Shown here: in pieces, positions 54,001 to 64,000 of the stretch | Layout of the letters: every line of letters starts with the position of its first letter | Position numbering within the stretch: the stretch's first letter is position 1 | Source of the DNA: Tupaia tana | Taxonomy: Eukaryota; Chordata; Mammalia; Scandentia; Tupaiidae | Reading direction: 5' to 3' | Length of the DNA stretch: 64,000 nt | NCBI GenBank assembly: GCA_026018925.1 | Contig: JAKSZU010000004.1 | Coordinates: 34,739,233 to 34,803,232 of the forward strand | The notes under the pieces: generated by a model | What the model saw: only the letters and a program-made list of their open reading frames with translations | The model's database searches: none | Told to the model about the DNA's origin: nothing | Position numbers and translations under genes: made by a program

Positions 54001-54608
54001 AATCATGTCCTTGGAGGACCCACTACTAGGGGTTGACTCCATTTCCCTTTCCCCTTTCTGTATGTTTTGAGTTACTGGATTCAGCTCTCTTTCCTAAACC
54101 TGTCACCATAAACAGGCCTGCTCTGCAGATCCCTGAGGTTTTGAGAAATTGACTTGACTTACCTAAATGACTTCTGAATTACCAGGGACAAGTCAGAGGG
54201 TTTCTGCACTCATTTTATTGTGAAGGGTGAAAGCATAATGGGGAGGAAAGAAGTGAGGAGTTAGACCTGAGTCCTGCTCACAGGAGTGGTTTAAGCACAC
54301 TGTTCTTTTATACTCATATTTCAGGAAGAATCAGCTGACAATTTTCTGGCTTTGCAGTAATGCATGAGCCCCACGTAGAAGATCAAGGTTTGGTTCCCAA
54401 GTGAGAGGGAAGGGTTTCATTCAGAAGGCAGATTTTCATTCATTTGAGGACTAGGTGCCAGACCAGTAAGAGACGTGTCAGTTTATACCATTCTCCACCA
54501 TGAAGAACCAGGGGCCCTTGAGAAAAAAAGGCTGATCTCAAGGCTTGGGAAAGAAAGGTAGATGTTTAGCTTGGAATATTTCATTGTACCAGAAATTAAG
54601 AAAATGAC
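54001..54608. other. mostly unique sequence
   Basis: About 54340-54410 has 'gcagtaatgcatgagcccca' and 'ggtttggttcccaagtg', perhaps a decayed tRNA-like SINE head. Confidence 0.35.
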
Positions 54609-54829
54609 GGGGCAAGAAGGTGGCACAGTGGTAACCTGACTCCACGAAATGTCCCAGTGTGCTTCCAGAGACCTTCCTAAGGACACTGAGTATACATGTG
54701 CCTGTGACCCAGGACTGACGGAGGCTGGGCTAGATGGCAGAGTCAGTGCCCTGCTGGGGTTGCTGTTTCTCTGTTTCTCTCTCTCAGGAACGAAAGGAAC
54801 AAATCCTTTATTAAAAAAAAAAAAAAAAA
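54609..54829 (+). mobile_element. SINE C
   Basis: Head 'ggggcaagaaggtggcacag', A-box-like 'gtggcacagtggtaacc', 'gtatacatgtgcctgtgacc' and a 17-bp A tail. Confidence 0.75.
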
Positions 54830-55239
54830 GCTAACATGATTGGTGATGTTAAGAAAATATAGAAACTAGCTTTAGGGAGACCCTAGAGGCCAAATCCATG
54901 CCAGGTTGAGTGATAAAGATGGTAATGAATTATAAACTATTACATAAAATAAGAATCCACAGAATCTACTCTAATATATGTAGATAGATGATGGAATATA
55001 GATAATAGATGAGGGCAGAGGGAAAAGGAAAGGACATTTTCCTTTCATATAATGCCAACTGATTTATATGGCGAAAGTGATGGGTTTGTTAAGTCACCAT
55101 TTTGCAACCTTAGAATTGTTTGGGCAAGAAGCATCAATTGAAGAAAAATACAGGCCAGGGGTGGGGAGGTTGATAGGAACAGGATATTTGTATGGGTATA
55201 GAGTGTCTACCCACATACTGCTTATTGCCGACTCTACAG
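54830..55239. other. unique sequence
   Basis: AT-rich, nothing recognised. Confidence 0.4.
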
Positions 55240-55317
55240 TGGATAAAGTGAGCACCACCATGAAGACTGCTGTGCTCATTACTGCTGAGACCATCTGCAC
55301 TGACCTGGGAAGACAGT
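55240..55317 (+). other. exon-like segment, unproven
   Basis: Preceded by acceptor-like 'gccgactctacag' and followed by a strong donor (GTAAGT at 55318-55323). 78 bp, with an ATG at 55260 in good Kozak context (CACCATGA) and an open frame to the donor, beginning MKTAVLITAETI. No family recognised. It could be a chance match; these signals are common in introns. Confidence 0.2.
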
Positions 55318-55323
55318 GTAAGT

Positions 55324-55798
55324 TTGGGTGCTGGTGCATGTATGTACATATACATATATGCAATCAATATCGACCTATAGCTAATCTAGAGACCATATTG
55401 CAATTTACAGTTGTTTCAGTAATGTCCTTCACAGCATTTCCCACCTCCAAAAAACCCAGTCCAGGATCACTTAATGCATTTAGATGATCATGTCTTCTTA
55501 GTCTCCTTTAACTTGAAACAATTCCTCAGCCTTTGATTGTCATGACATTGGCAATGAAGAATACATTGGCCTGTGAAGAATACAGAACAGTTATTATACA
55601 GAATGCTCCTCACTTGGATTTGCCTGCTATCTCCCCATGAAAGTTTCAGGCTATAATTTCCAGAATACTACAAAACTGATGCTGTGCCCTTCTCAGGATA
55701 TCTCATACAGGAATCCAAACATCTGGATGCCTTGTGATGCCTGTCTGCTTCTCATGGCTGATATTAACCTGAATACCTGGACTAGATGTTGTTCATCT
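55324..55798. other. unique sequence
   Basis: Nothing recognised. Confidence 0.4.
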
Positions 55799-56058
55799 GG
55801 GACCAGCAGATGGTGTAATGGCTATGTCGCTGAACTCCCATGTAGTCAACCACAATTTGAGTCCCAGAACTGGTGGCTTAAACAGTGTGCATGCGTGCCT
55901 AAGATCCCAAGAGGAGAATGGAAGAGAAGGGACTGCAGTGTGGCCATCCCCCCAGGGGGTGATTTCTCACTTTCTGTCTCTCTATCTCTCTGTGTCTTTG
56001 TGGTGAGTGCACGTGCCCTATAGCAAAAAACCTCTCCAGAAAAAAAAAAAAAAAAAAG
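55799..56058 (+). mobile_element. tRNA-derived SINE A
   Basis: Sense copy, head 'gggaccagcagatggtgtaa' (one C-to-T change from the CTCF-like version), 'gccctatagcaaaaaacctc', 17-bp A tail. A clear TSD was not found. Confidence 0.88.
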
Positions 56059-56459
56059 AAAAGATTGTAAAGTGGTAGTATTTGTTACAGAAATAAATAG
56101 ATAAGGAAAACAGAAAGGATCAATAATCCCACTCAGACATAATCACTGTAAATACCTGAGTTTAGTCTTCCAAAACTGTCCTCTCACTCTTCCTCTCTTC
56201 TAAATACTCACATGCACACAAGTGTGTGCACACACAAAAATAACTTCACCTCTGCTTATTATGTTTTGGAAACTTCATTCATTGCTTAGAAATTTAGAGA
56301 TTAGGCTGATTTGTGAGAGCAATTGAGTGATCTACAAATGTTGAGTATTATTACTGTATTGGGAATGGAGGTGAGATTATACCATAAGTACCACAGATAT
56401 ATGCCTCTAGTCTATCAAGCCTGAAATAAACTTGCTGGAATGTGGGTCTTTCTTTTAAA
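56059..56459. other. unique AT-rich sequence
   Basis: Nothing recognised apart from a short (CA)n-like patch near 56212-56240. Confidence 0.4.
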
Positions 56460-57080
56460 CCAAGCGTACACTATAAAAGAACCTACTTCCCGGGAGATTG
56501 GCTAAACGAAGCATGTTGTGTTCCATCTTTATGATGAAATACAGATTTCCCATTAAAAAGAAAATCTCTTCCTTTCAGAAGGTTGAAAAAGATGATACTT
56601 ACAAAAAAGAGAGGGAGAAAAAAAAGAATCCAGCTGGTTAAATTTAGGGCGCTGAAAGAGATCCAATTGGCAGATAATCCCTGGCCTTGAGCCCACAACA
56701 TTTTCATTTGATTGTGCATTGGATACATTCTCATTCATTTTAAGCCCTTGCCTTTCAGTATTTTGTTCCTTGGAGACAGACAAACCAGCATCAATAGCTC
56801 TCTTGGCCTCCATCAAATGGCTTGATTTACTTAAGTGGTCTATTTTGTTATTCCAGGAAGGATGGGCTTGTATTTGTTGACACATTTCTGAGAATGACTG
56901 TGCAAAGAAATGCTGAGAGTCTAACTGTTTTTCCTCTGTCCCCTTATTGGGAACCTTGTTTTAAAGGGAAAGATGTTGGATGTAGTGGTGAGTGTGGTAC
57001 TTTAGAAGACGGTCCTCAACTGGACTGGGGTGAAGTGTATTCGTGTTGGGTAAATTCGCTTTATAAGCTAAGTGATGTAT
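56460..57080. other. repeat-free stretch, strongest conserved-element candidate
   Basis: About 620 bp with no repeat, few CpG and balanced composition. Includes 'atttgattgtgcattggata', 'tcattcattttaagcccttg', 'gatttacttaagtggtctat' (NKX-like CTTAAGTGG) and 'gattggctaaacgaagcatg'. Overlapping frames on both strands are unsupported. Confidence 0.3.
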
Positions 57081-57129
57081 AGTGATTGAATGTATAAAAT
57101 AAATTTAAAAATATATTTTGAAAAGGTAT

Positions 57130-57307
57130 TCTGGGCCCAAGATCAGGAGTCCTGGCTTCCCATCCAGCTATGACACTTACATAATGAATACAGCCTGGGC
57201 CAAATCTCTTGATTACCTTGGATCTTAATTTCCTTGTGTGAAAAGTAGGGTAATATTCTCTCCTTTGCTTTTCCCACAGGGAGATTGTGAGGGTAAAATG
57301 ACCTAGT
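57130..57307 (+). repeat. MIR fragment
   Basis: 'aggagtcctggcttcccatc', 'ctgggccaaatctcttgatt' and 'cttaatttccttgtgtgaaa' follow MIR. Confidence 0.8.
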
Positions 57308-57360
57308 TCAGTGGCTCTCAGACTCAGTTACACATTAGAATTACCTGGAAAGTTGTAAAA

Positions 57361-57399
<39 letters not shown>

Positions 57400-57600
57400 A
57401 CATACATACATATACACACACACACGCACACACACACACATACATATATATATACACATATAAATACACACACACACACACACTTTAGCTAGGTTCCACC
57501 GAGACCAATTAGATCAAAACTCATGAGTATGGGACCTGGGTCTTGATAATTTTTGACATTCAGGAAGATTCTATTATGGAATTCGGGTTAAAATTGTTGA
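57308..57600 (+). repeat. MER5A with an internal (CA)n expansion
   Basis: 'cagtggctctcagactcagt', 'acattagaattacctggaaa' before, and 'ctaggttccaccgagaccaa', 'gtatgggacctgggtcttga' after a (CA)n at 57363-57482, in MER5A order. Confidence 0.72.
57363..57482. repeat. compound (CA)n/(TACA)n/(TA)n microsatellite
   Basis: Three CA blocks joined by TACATA and ATATATATA runs, about 120 bp. Confidence 0.95.
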
Positions 57601-57681
57601 AAAGGCAAGGAAATAACATATTGGAAAATCTGAGAATGAGTCATGAGAATAGGTTAAAACCGCCAATGTTGTGTGACTGCA

Positions 57682-57937
57682 CTTTTTTTGTTTGGTTTCT
57701 AGGTTTTTGCCATAGGGCACATGTGCTCACTGGGGAGAGACAGAGACAGAGAGAATGTGAAAGATCACCACCCAGGGAGAAAGTCTTGACACGTTCCCTT
57801 CTCCTCCACTCTCCTCTCAGGATGTTTGGGTAGACATGCATATGCACCTGGTGTGATTTTCAAGCCACAGTGTCTGGCACTAGAGACTGGGCCATGTGGG
57901 AATCCAGTGCCTTAACCAACATGCTACCTGCTGGCCC
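57682..57937 (-). mobile_element. SINE A, older
   Basis: 'aggtttttgccatagggcac' to head 'catgctacctgctggccc'. Central module present. Confidence 0.85.
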
Positions 57938-58193
57938 TGGTTGTCTGTAGTTTTCAAATTGTGCCACATGGAGACGTGTTAGGGGCTTGTAAGGTGATGG
58001 TCTTCAACCTTTTTATTTATTTATTTTTTGATTGCTACCCCCCCCCCAAAAAAAAAAACCCAAACAAACAAAAAACAGACATCCCTGTGTACACATTAAC
58101 CCAGGCTCACCAAACAATGCTTTCCTCTTTTATGTGTGATTCACTCTAGTACTATTTCTTCTTTTTTATCCCATAGTGCTTTAGACTAGTCTA
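57938..58193. other. unique sequence with C- and A-runs
   Basis: A C9/A12 junction at about 58038-58060. Otherwise nothing. Confidence 0.4.
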
Positions 58194-58404
58194 TTTCCTT
58201 TCCTTTCCTTTCCTTTCCTTTCCTTTCCTTTCCTTTCCTTTCCTTTCCTTTCCCTCCCTCCTTTCTTTCCTTTCCCTTTCCTTTCCTTTCCTTTCCTTTC
58301 CTTTCCTTTTCCTTTTCTTTTCTTTTCCTTTCCTTTCTTTTCTTTTCTTTTCTTTTCTTTTCTTTTCTTTTCTTTTCTTTCTTTCTTTCTTTCTTTCTTT
58401 CTTT

Positions 58405-58435
<31 letters not shown>
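58194..58435. repeat. uninterrupted pyrimidine tract, (TTTCC)n then (TTTTC)n then (TTTC)n
   Basis: About 242 bp consisting only of C and T on this strand. The unit changes from CCTTT pentamers to CTTTT pentamers to CTTT tetramers along its length. Confidence 0.97.
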
Positions 58436-58439
58436 GTGC

Positions 58440-59640
58440 TGGAGGAGAACCACAGAATTGATTTAATTATCGGCTAGAGTTCTGACCTGTAGTTTGCTAT
58501 ACAGTGATAGAGAGGGTGGCATATTCCTAAGGAGCAGGCTCACCTCTCTTTAATGTTGATTACCTTGGTTTCCGGTTGGGTTTACCATTGCCCAGGTTGA
58601 CCTCTCCACTCCCCACTCCCAGCTAAACATTTACTTACTGCATCAGACACACCAAAACAGGGCTGTCATGGTTCTAAAACTTTGGCCCTTAACCGGATAA
58701 CTTGAAGCCTTGTTTTCTCTTCCACATTCTAATCTTTGGGAAAGTAGGTACATACATTTACTTATAAATCCCATAGGATTTGTGAAACCAGCTCAATGCA
58801 CATTGTCAACTGAATTATATAAGCTAACTTGAGAGAGTCCTCAGTCCTCAGAAATTACAGTTAATAGATAGCTGTGGCTATAACATGGTGCTTGCGATAA
58901 TCCTGGACCTTCCACATTAGAGAACTTGGATGCCTCTGGGCCAGATGTGGAGAAGGAAGTGATTTCCTTTTATTCTACCCAGATTCTCTTCTTCCATGCT
59001 TTCTGGTCCTCTTATGCACATTGCACTGCTGTGAGTAGGTTTGCTTCAGCTACAGAGAATACTCACCTCTCTCTGCCCTCATTAAAAGTCTGGTGACCAT
59101 AGCTCAGGGTTAGCTTCTCTTGCATTTCTGTATCCCTGGCTTGCTCTTGCTTCTGTTTGCTGGTATGTGGCTGTGGGCTGGTGCTCAAGGCTCACAGTTC
59201 TCTCCTCAGACATACTCTGTCATGTTCAACCTAATCAAATACCTACTTGTTCCTTTTCCCTTCTTTGCTTTATTGCCCTGAGGACTAGGGTGTTTTGGCA
59301 GGAAAAGAACATCTTCCAGTTATAATTATTTCTAAAAATTTCCCTCAGGTCTTTATCTCAATGTCATGTTAAACCATTTTTTGTGTGTGTATTTAATTTG
59401 TGCTAGATTACCTCCAACTTTGATAATATCCCAGAATCAAATGTACTCAAATCTCTTTTAAGGTATTCTTCACATGGACATATAAAAATTGTGCATATTT
59501 GTAATGGACAACATGATTGATATTTGTATACATTGTGGAATGGCTAAATCAAATTTCAACATATAGTAATTGAGCATACACCTTGATGGTTGTTATTCCT
59601 ATTTAATTTCTTAAGCATTCTTTGAAGGGAGATATTACAG
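58440..59640. other. mostly unique sequence
   Basis: Near 59480-59575 there is ancient L1-end-like text ('aattgtgcatatttgtaatg', 'tttgtatacattgtggaatg'). No gene recognised. Confidence 0.4.
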
Positions 59641-59765
59641 TTTCTAATATATGGAGACTGTAACAGAGACTTAGAGGTGACTTATATGGCTATTAAGTGT
59701 CCGAGGTGGGATTTGAACCCAGGTCTTTAAATTCTAAGTCACAGCCCCTTCTACATGTGGCTTTT
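59641..59765 (+). repeat. MIR fragment
   Basis: 'gtaacagagacttagaggtg', 'gtccgaggtgggatttgaac' and 'ccaggtctttaaattctaag' follow MIR. Confidence 0.82.
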
Positions 59766-59939
59766 TATATCTGTGACAGGCACAGGTGGTCCTTGTTTCC
59801 CCAAGATATGTCCAAGACAGAAAGATTGGTGAAGGGTGTCCTAATGCCAGGCGTGAGTTTGACAAGGGTTGAGGTGGTCGTGTCACTACCACATGCCTGG
59901 CCTCTGAAGGTGGTAGTAATAGTTGGGTCTGTTACCCTG

Positions 59940-60300
59940 TGAAACCTTACCGTTGAGGACCCAGCTTGCCTGAAGCTACCATGGTTGACAAACATACCAA
60001 ATCCTTGCTGGCGGTAGAAGCTGAGTTAGGCTGGGAAAGGAATCTTGAGAAAAATAGATCTACCTCTCTCAACTCCTGCTCTCCAGGGCATTCAGGGAGT
60101 CTTCTGTCAGACGGCTGTCTCAGTTCCATGGCGATAGGCGTCCTGAGTAAATACTCTGATAGACTAAACACACGTTGCCCATGTTGGCCCGGGAGCGGCA
60201 GCCCGGGAGCGCGCCCAGTACAGTCCCCTGTGTGGCAGCCCAACTTGTTAATCATTGCACTGGCAGGCTGACCAGAATGGAGATATTTAGCTTGGGACTT
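59940..60300. other. unique segment with a small CpG cluster
   Basis: At 60187-60217 the unit GCCCGGGAGCG occurs twice, 15 bp apart, within otherwise CpG-poor DNA. No repeat family or convincing coding frame recognised. Confidence 0.35.
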
Positions 60301-60603
60301 ATGCATTACCCTCTATGCTAATGTGAGCATTTTTAGAACTATAATTTCCGTTCTGACCTCTGTGGACAGTCCTTATAGAAAACACAGACATAAAACAATT
60401 CTGAAAATGTCAGGAAGAAATTGCATCTAATGGAGGGTACCTCTGCCAAGGAAAACATACTTCAGTTATAAAGCATTCCCATCCAAACAGGGAAATTTGA
60501 AAACTACTCTTGGATCTGCATTGGAGCCTGAGCACTTTTCCATGCCCTTTAATAATCTGTAATGTATGTACCAGCCAACTCCACTGCAGGCTCCCCATGG
60601 ACT

Positions 60604-60653
60604 GGGGGGGAGGGGTTGTCTGTGAGGCTGGTGGCGGCGGGTGGGGTGGGGAG
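60604..60653 (+). other. G-rich, possible G-quadruplex
   Basis: At least four G-runs of three or more (a G7, AGGGG, and GGGTGGGGTGGGG near 60639-60651). Capable of forming a quadruplex by the standard motif rule. Confidence 0.5.
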
Positions 60654-60999
60654 GCAGCAGGCAGGATATGATAGCTGAGACCTGCGTGAACTGCTATCAA
60701 CCAGGAAACCTTTCTAGGCCCTATAAGAAGATTTACAATGAGAACAGATACCATATACCAAAAGTCCTACCTGCATCTGTTACAGTGGGGAATATGATCC
60801 TCAGCCAGGTCTTGAACCCTTAGCCCTCTGGATACATGATACCAATGGCTGAAAGCATGTTATCTATCCTTTAGAGTTTTGTATTAAGAGAGACACAATC
60901 TGGCTTCTAAAATCATGCTTGTGACCTCTTAGAAATAATAATGCAGTTATTTCTTAGATGATGATCAGTTTGAATCTTTGTAATAGATACTTTATCTAA
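60654..60999. other. unique sequence
   Basis: Nothing recognised. Confidence 0.4.
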
Positions 61000-61150
61000 A
61001 CTTTCATTTTTATCCTCTCAATAACACTGCAAAATGGGTATTATGATTACCTTATTTTGTGGAGAAAACTGAGCACAGAATGGTCAGATAACTTGTCAAA
61101 GGTAGCACAGTCATTAAATGGCTGACCTGGCACTTAAAAATCATTACCCG
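61000..61150 (+). repeat. MIR fragment
   Basis: 'ttgtggagaaaactgagcac', 'agataacttgtcaaaggtag' and 'cacagtcattaaatggctga' follow MIR. Confidence 0.82.
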
Positions 61151-61419
61151 TAAATCTGGGATAAATAAGAAAAAATAAACAGAAGTATTAGAATTTATAT
61201 TTATACTCCCTTATCTCATCTTTTACATATTTCTAATTGATATATATGTTTTACAACCTATACTGTAGTAATCCAGATAGGGGTTCACAGCCAAATAACT
61301 TTTATTCATAAACCACACAAATTAGATTACTATACTTTCCACAGAATTCATTTTAAAGAACTTCTTTTTTTCCTAATGATTAGCTGATATTGATAACATC
61401 TTGGGGAATCCAATACTTC
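61151..61419. other. unique AT-rich sequence
   Basis: Nothing recognised. Confidence 0.4.
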
Positions 61420-61530
61420 TAGAAGGCGTAAGGTCCTTGAAGGCACATATTTTTGTCTGATTTGCTCAGTATTGTATTCCTAATACCAAGCCTTGTGCCT
61501 AGCAGACACTCAGCAAAAACTGCTCATAAA
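61420..61530 (+). repeat. L2 3' end
   Basis: 'ggtccttgaaggcacatatt', 'tcagtattgtattcctaata' and 'cctagcagacactcagcaaa' follow L2. Confidence 0.72.
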
Positions 61531-61587
61531 GTTCATACAGTTTATCCGCTTTAACCTCCATGTCATCTGCTAGCCCTGCCTCGCTCT

Positions 61588-61702
61588 TTTTTAGACAGGG
61601 TCTCACTGTGTTGCCCCAACCAATTCTGAGCTCTTGATCCAACTGCCTCAACCTCTGGATCTGCTGGGATCATAGGTACCCTTTACCATGCCTGGCCTTT
61701 AG
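61588..61702 (-). mobile_element. 7SL-derived (Alu-like) SINE monomer fragment
   Basis: On this strand 'agacagggtctcactgtgtt', 'gcctcaacctctggatctgc', 'tgggatcataggtacccttt' and 'accatgcctggcc', the reverse complement of the Alu left-arm layout. Confidence 0.78.
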
Positions 61703-62034
61703 GTTGGTCTGGAGTCATGAGGACCTCCCATGTACTCCCAGCCTACGGAACATGACATTTTAGCAATGCGTGTCACCATAACTGGGGCTCAGAGGGGTAG
61801 CTTAGCAACGTCAGCACTTTTACCTTCTTCAGTGCCCCTACCAATCTGGTTCTCTAATTTGCACAGATCAAGGAAACTTAGTTGTGTAGGTGGAGGTAGG
61901 GAGCATGTTTGCATTTTTTCATTAGAAAGCTTTTGGAAACTTACTTGTTTTTTCCTGAATGGGTCCAGTTATTTTGACCTTTGTCCTGTGAATATCTTGA
62001 AGAGTCCTTCCTTATTATCTGAACCTCTTGGAAT
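61703..62034. other. unique sequence
   Basis: Nothing recognised. The 131-codon frame at 61730-62125 runs into MER5A and is not supported. Confidence 0.4.
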
Positions 62035-62215
62035 CACAGTGATTTCCACACTTGGCTACCCTCCAGAATCACCTGAGGTGCTTGTTACACACACAGCAGG
62101 CCCCACCAGTCTCTGGAAATTTTGATCAAGGATACCTAAGGCGAGTCCCCCAAATACATGTTTCTAGCAAGCACAATAGGTGAATGTGAGGGCAGCCAGA
62201 TTTACAAACCACTTG
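62035..62215 (+). repeat. MER5A, near full length
   Basis: 'cacagtgatttccacacttg', 'ctccagaatcacctgaggtg', 'caggccccaccagtctctgg' and 'atttacaaaccacttgg' follow MER5A from end to end. Confidence 0.82.
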
Positions 62216-62521
62216 GCTATCCCACACACTTAAAGAAAATAAATGAGGGATGCCCTGCAGGAGTTAAGCTATTTGGAAACCACAGAAAATGGTACTGAAA
62301 TTTCAGCTATGAACCTACAAGGTCAGCTCATCACTCATCATAGGAAAGGATGATGAAAATACAACCCAAAGCCTTCATGAAACAAATAGTAAGCTTTGCT
62401 GAATTTACTAAAGTCCTAGCACCTCAAAGATAACACATGAGATAAAGTCCCAACTTTTACACCCTTTATGAACAAGGAGTTCTCTCTAGGGATTTGGCTA
62501 AACTTCAGAGTTAGAAGTGGA

Positions 62522-62782
62522 GCGACCAGCAGTTAGCGTAATGGCTATGTCGCTGGACTCCCATGTAGTCGACCGTGGTTCGAGTCCCAGACCCGGTGGC
62601 TTAAACTCACGCTGGGCACGTGTGCGTGCGTGCCCAAGATCCCAAGAGGAGAAAGGAGGAGAAGGGATTGCAGTGTGGCCATCCCCCCTAGGGGTGATTT
62701 CTCGCTTTCTGTCTCTCTGTCTTTCTGGCGAGCGCACGCACCCTATAGCAAAACCCTCTTAAAAAAAAAAAGAAGAAGAAGA
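62522..62782 (+). mobile_element. tRNA-derived SINE A, young
   Basis: TSD AGAAGTGG(A) at 62513 and AGAAGTGA(A) at 62783. Sense copy, 'gaccagcagttagcgtaatg' head (the CTCF-core-lost variant), B-box GGTTCGAGTCC exact, 'gcgagcgcacgcaccctata', A tail then (AAG)n. It keeps most family CpGs. Confidence 0.92.
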
Positions 62783-63001
62783 AGAAGTGAAAGGAACCCA
62801 GTGAGAGCCGGTCAATGATTTGCTGTCTTTGGTCACTAGTAATAGAATGACCATGGTCGGCCGTTTTGGAGGTCACAGAAAAGCAATGTAAAAGAGGACA
62901 GCTGATTTATGGAGTCTCTTGGCCCTGATCCTCTACCATTTGGGGTCTCAGAAAATGTAGGAGGTAGCTGTTGAGCTCATTTCGCTCTGCAGCAAATCTT
63001 T
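62783..63001. other. unique sequence
   Basis: Nothing recognised. Confidence 0.4.
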
Positions 63002-63231
63002 GTTTTGTTTGTTTATTGGACACATGCTCTCCAGAGACAGAGAGGGAAGGAGGGAAAGCACTCTATAATGGGGCATGGTCAGGCCACAATCCCTTCTCCT
63101 CCATTTCTCCGTCCTGTCAGAATTTGGGGCAAGCACACACACACCGTATTTCTCAAGTTGCCAGGCCTGGGTTTTGAATAGCTTATTTGGCCACATGCAG
63201 TCCAGATCCCCTAGCTATTTGGCCAACCCTC
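63002..63231 (-). mobile_element. SINE B with 13-bp TSD
   Basis: TSD GCAGCAAATCTTT (62989-63001) and GCAACAACTCTTT (63232-63244). Antisense, (TTTG)n tail, 'ccacaatcccttctcctcca' and head 'atttggccaaccc'. Confidence 0.85.
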
Positions 63232-63244
63232 GCAACAACTCTTT

Positions 63245-63804
63245 TTAGAGGTTGTCTGTGTGGCAAATATTGGTCCAGGAACCCTGCCTGCTGAACAAAG
63301 TCCCTTCTGAGCTGATGTGCTTGTGATCAAGGCAGACAAGAAACAAGTAGAAGAAGTATTCATACAGATCCTATAAGTCACTGGTAAGTGATGTGAAGAC
63401 TATATAATAGGGGAAGAGAGGGTCTGGGGAGAACACAGCCCTAAGGAGAGGACACCTTTGAATGGGCTTGGCTGCCAGGGCAAGTGCCATCTGCAGGATG
63501 GAGACATAGGTGGAGGGAATGGAGATGTGTGCAGGGACATTTCCCAGGGAACTTGCACCACTTCTCCAAGGCCCTGGGAGAGATCTTAAGTATTTTGTAC
63601 TTGTCATTTTTTTCTTAAAAACACACTTACGCACCTACCCACCCCTGGCAATATGTGTTCCAGTCTCCATAAAGCCTGGATCTGTTCCTGGGAATGTGAA
63701 GTGCAAAAGTGCTGAGTTAGGGACAAGCTTGGTATAGTCTAAGAACCGAAAGAACAAAAGAAAATTGGTGTGGAGAGAGCTATGTTCAGGTAGTGTGGTG
63801 CTAA
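63245..63804. other. unique sequence
   Basis: Nothing recognised. Confidence 0.4.
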
Positions 63805-63960
63805 ATTCATTCATTCATTTGTTCATTCATTCATTTATTCATTCGGCATCAATTTATTGAGTGCTAGGCACTGCTGTAAAAAAGATAAAGTCTCTGTCCT
63901 AATGGAGCTTTCATTCTGGTGGATGAAAACAACAAATACGAATCTAATGTGTCAGGTGGC
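63805..63960 (+). repeat. L2 3' end with (ATTC)n
   Basis: (TTCA)n at about 63808-63844, then 'catcaatttattgagtgcta', 'ggcactgctgtaaaaaagat' and 'ctaatggagctttcattctg', the L2 3' order. Confidence 0.82.
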
Positions 63961-63983
63961 AGTGGTTTAAAAAAGAAAAATGA

Positions 63984-64000
63984 GGGACCAACAGATGGAG
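63984..64000 (+). mobile_element. SINE A head, cut by window edge
   Basis: 'gggaccaacagatggag' is the first 17 bases of a sense SINE A copy that continues outside the window. Confidence 0.7.

Noticed and set aside
58181..58453. Lys/Arg/Glu-rich 90-codon frame
   Set aside because: Pure translation of the pyrimidine microsatellite on the other strand.
62522..62600. tRNA-like sequence with perfect B-box at SINE heads
   Set aside because: It lacks a consistent cloverleaf and is repeated tens of times as the head of a SINE, so it is not a tRNA gene.
1..64000. CRISPR array, operon, bacterial or phage genes
   Set aside because: The repeats are dispersed retroposons on both strands with poly(A) tails and TSDs; there are no evenly spaced repeats and no dense coding. 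The DNA is mammalian.

Overview
The window is intergenic or intronic DNA from a placental mammal. I found no protein-coding gene, rRNA or functional tRNA gene that I can defend. It is CpG-poor, microsatellite-rich and full of retroposons. The organism is most likely a tree shrew (Tupaia, Scandentia), at moderate confidence. Two copies (6876-7085, 36319-36509) join a tRNA-like head to a 7SL/Alu-like body, the architecture described for tree-shrew Tu SINEs, and there are separate 7SL-derived monomers (11850-12046, 61588-61702). The most abundant young repeat is a roughly 240-bp tRNA-derived SINE that is none of the primate, rodent, carnivore, ungulate or lagomorph SINEs I know. I cannot confirm the species without a repeat library.

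Layout. About 45 SINE copies are spread along both strands. I sort them into: long tRNA-SINE A (young, CpG-rich, head GGGACCAGCAG, tail end CTATAGCAAAAACCTCTC); a short form of A without the central module; an older, more divergent long form B; an unrelated tRNA-SINE C with a gtGGTGCAGTGGTAA-like A-box region; and the tRNA+7SL composites. They sit on an older layer of MIR, L2, MER5A/MER20-type hAT elements, MLT1/MLT2-type LTRs and one better preserved solo LTR (17118-17660). A 58-80 bp palindromic mariner-like MITE family occurs five times, mostly with TA on both sides, and a second palindromic MITE lies at 51061-51192.

Insertion history can be read from nesting and target-site duplications (TSDs). 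A SINE sits inside an MLT2-type LTR (4611-4882) and another inside an L2 (11300-11578). A MITE sits inside a SINE tail (28330-28407). A 217-bp retrocopy sits inside a SINE with a perfect 17-bp TSD (37455-37671). A pair of oppositely oriented SINEs shares one TSD pair (46209-46661).

Regulatory content is inferred only. A perfect CTCF core match lies at 32186-32200, between two copies of a 53-bp direct repeat. The head of SINE A also matches the CTCF core in several copies, which suggests a lineage-specific SINE carrying CTCF sites. Several repeat-free AT-rich stretches (24240-24500, 33061-33700, 52290-52700, 56460-57080) look like conserved non-coding DNA but need an alignment. Repeat boundaries are by eye, and family names other than MIR, L2, MER5A and MLT are my own labels.
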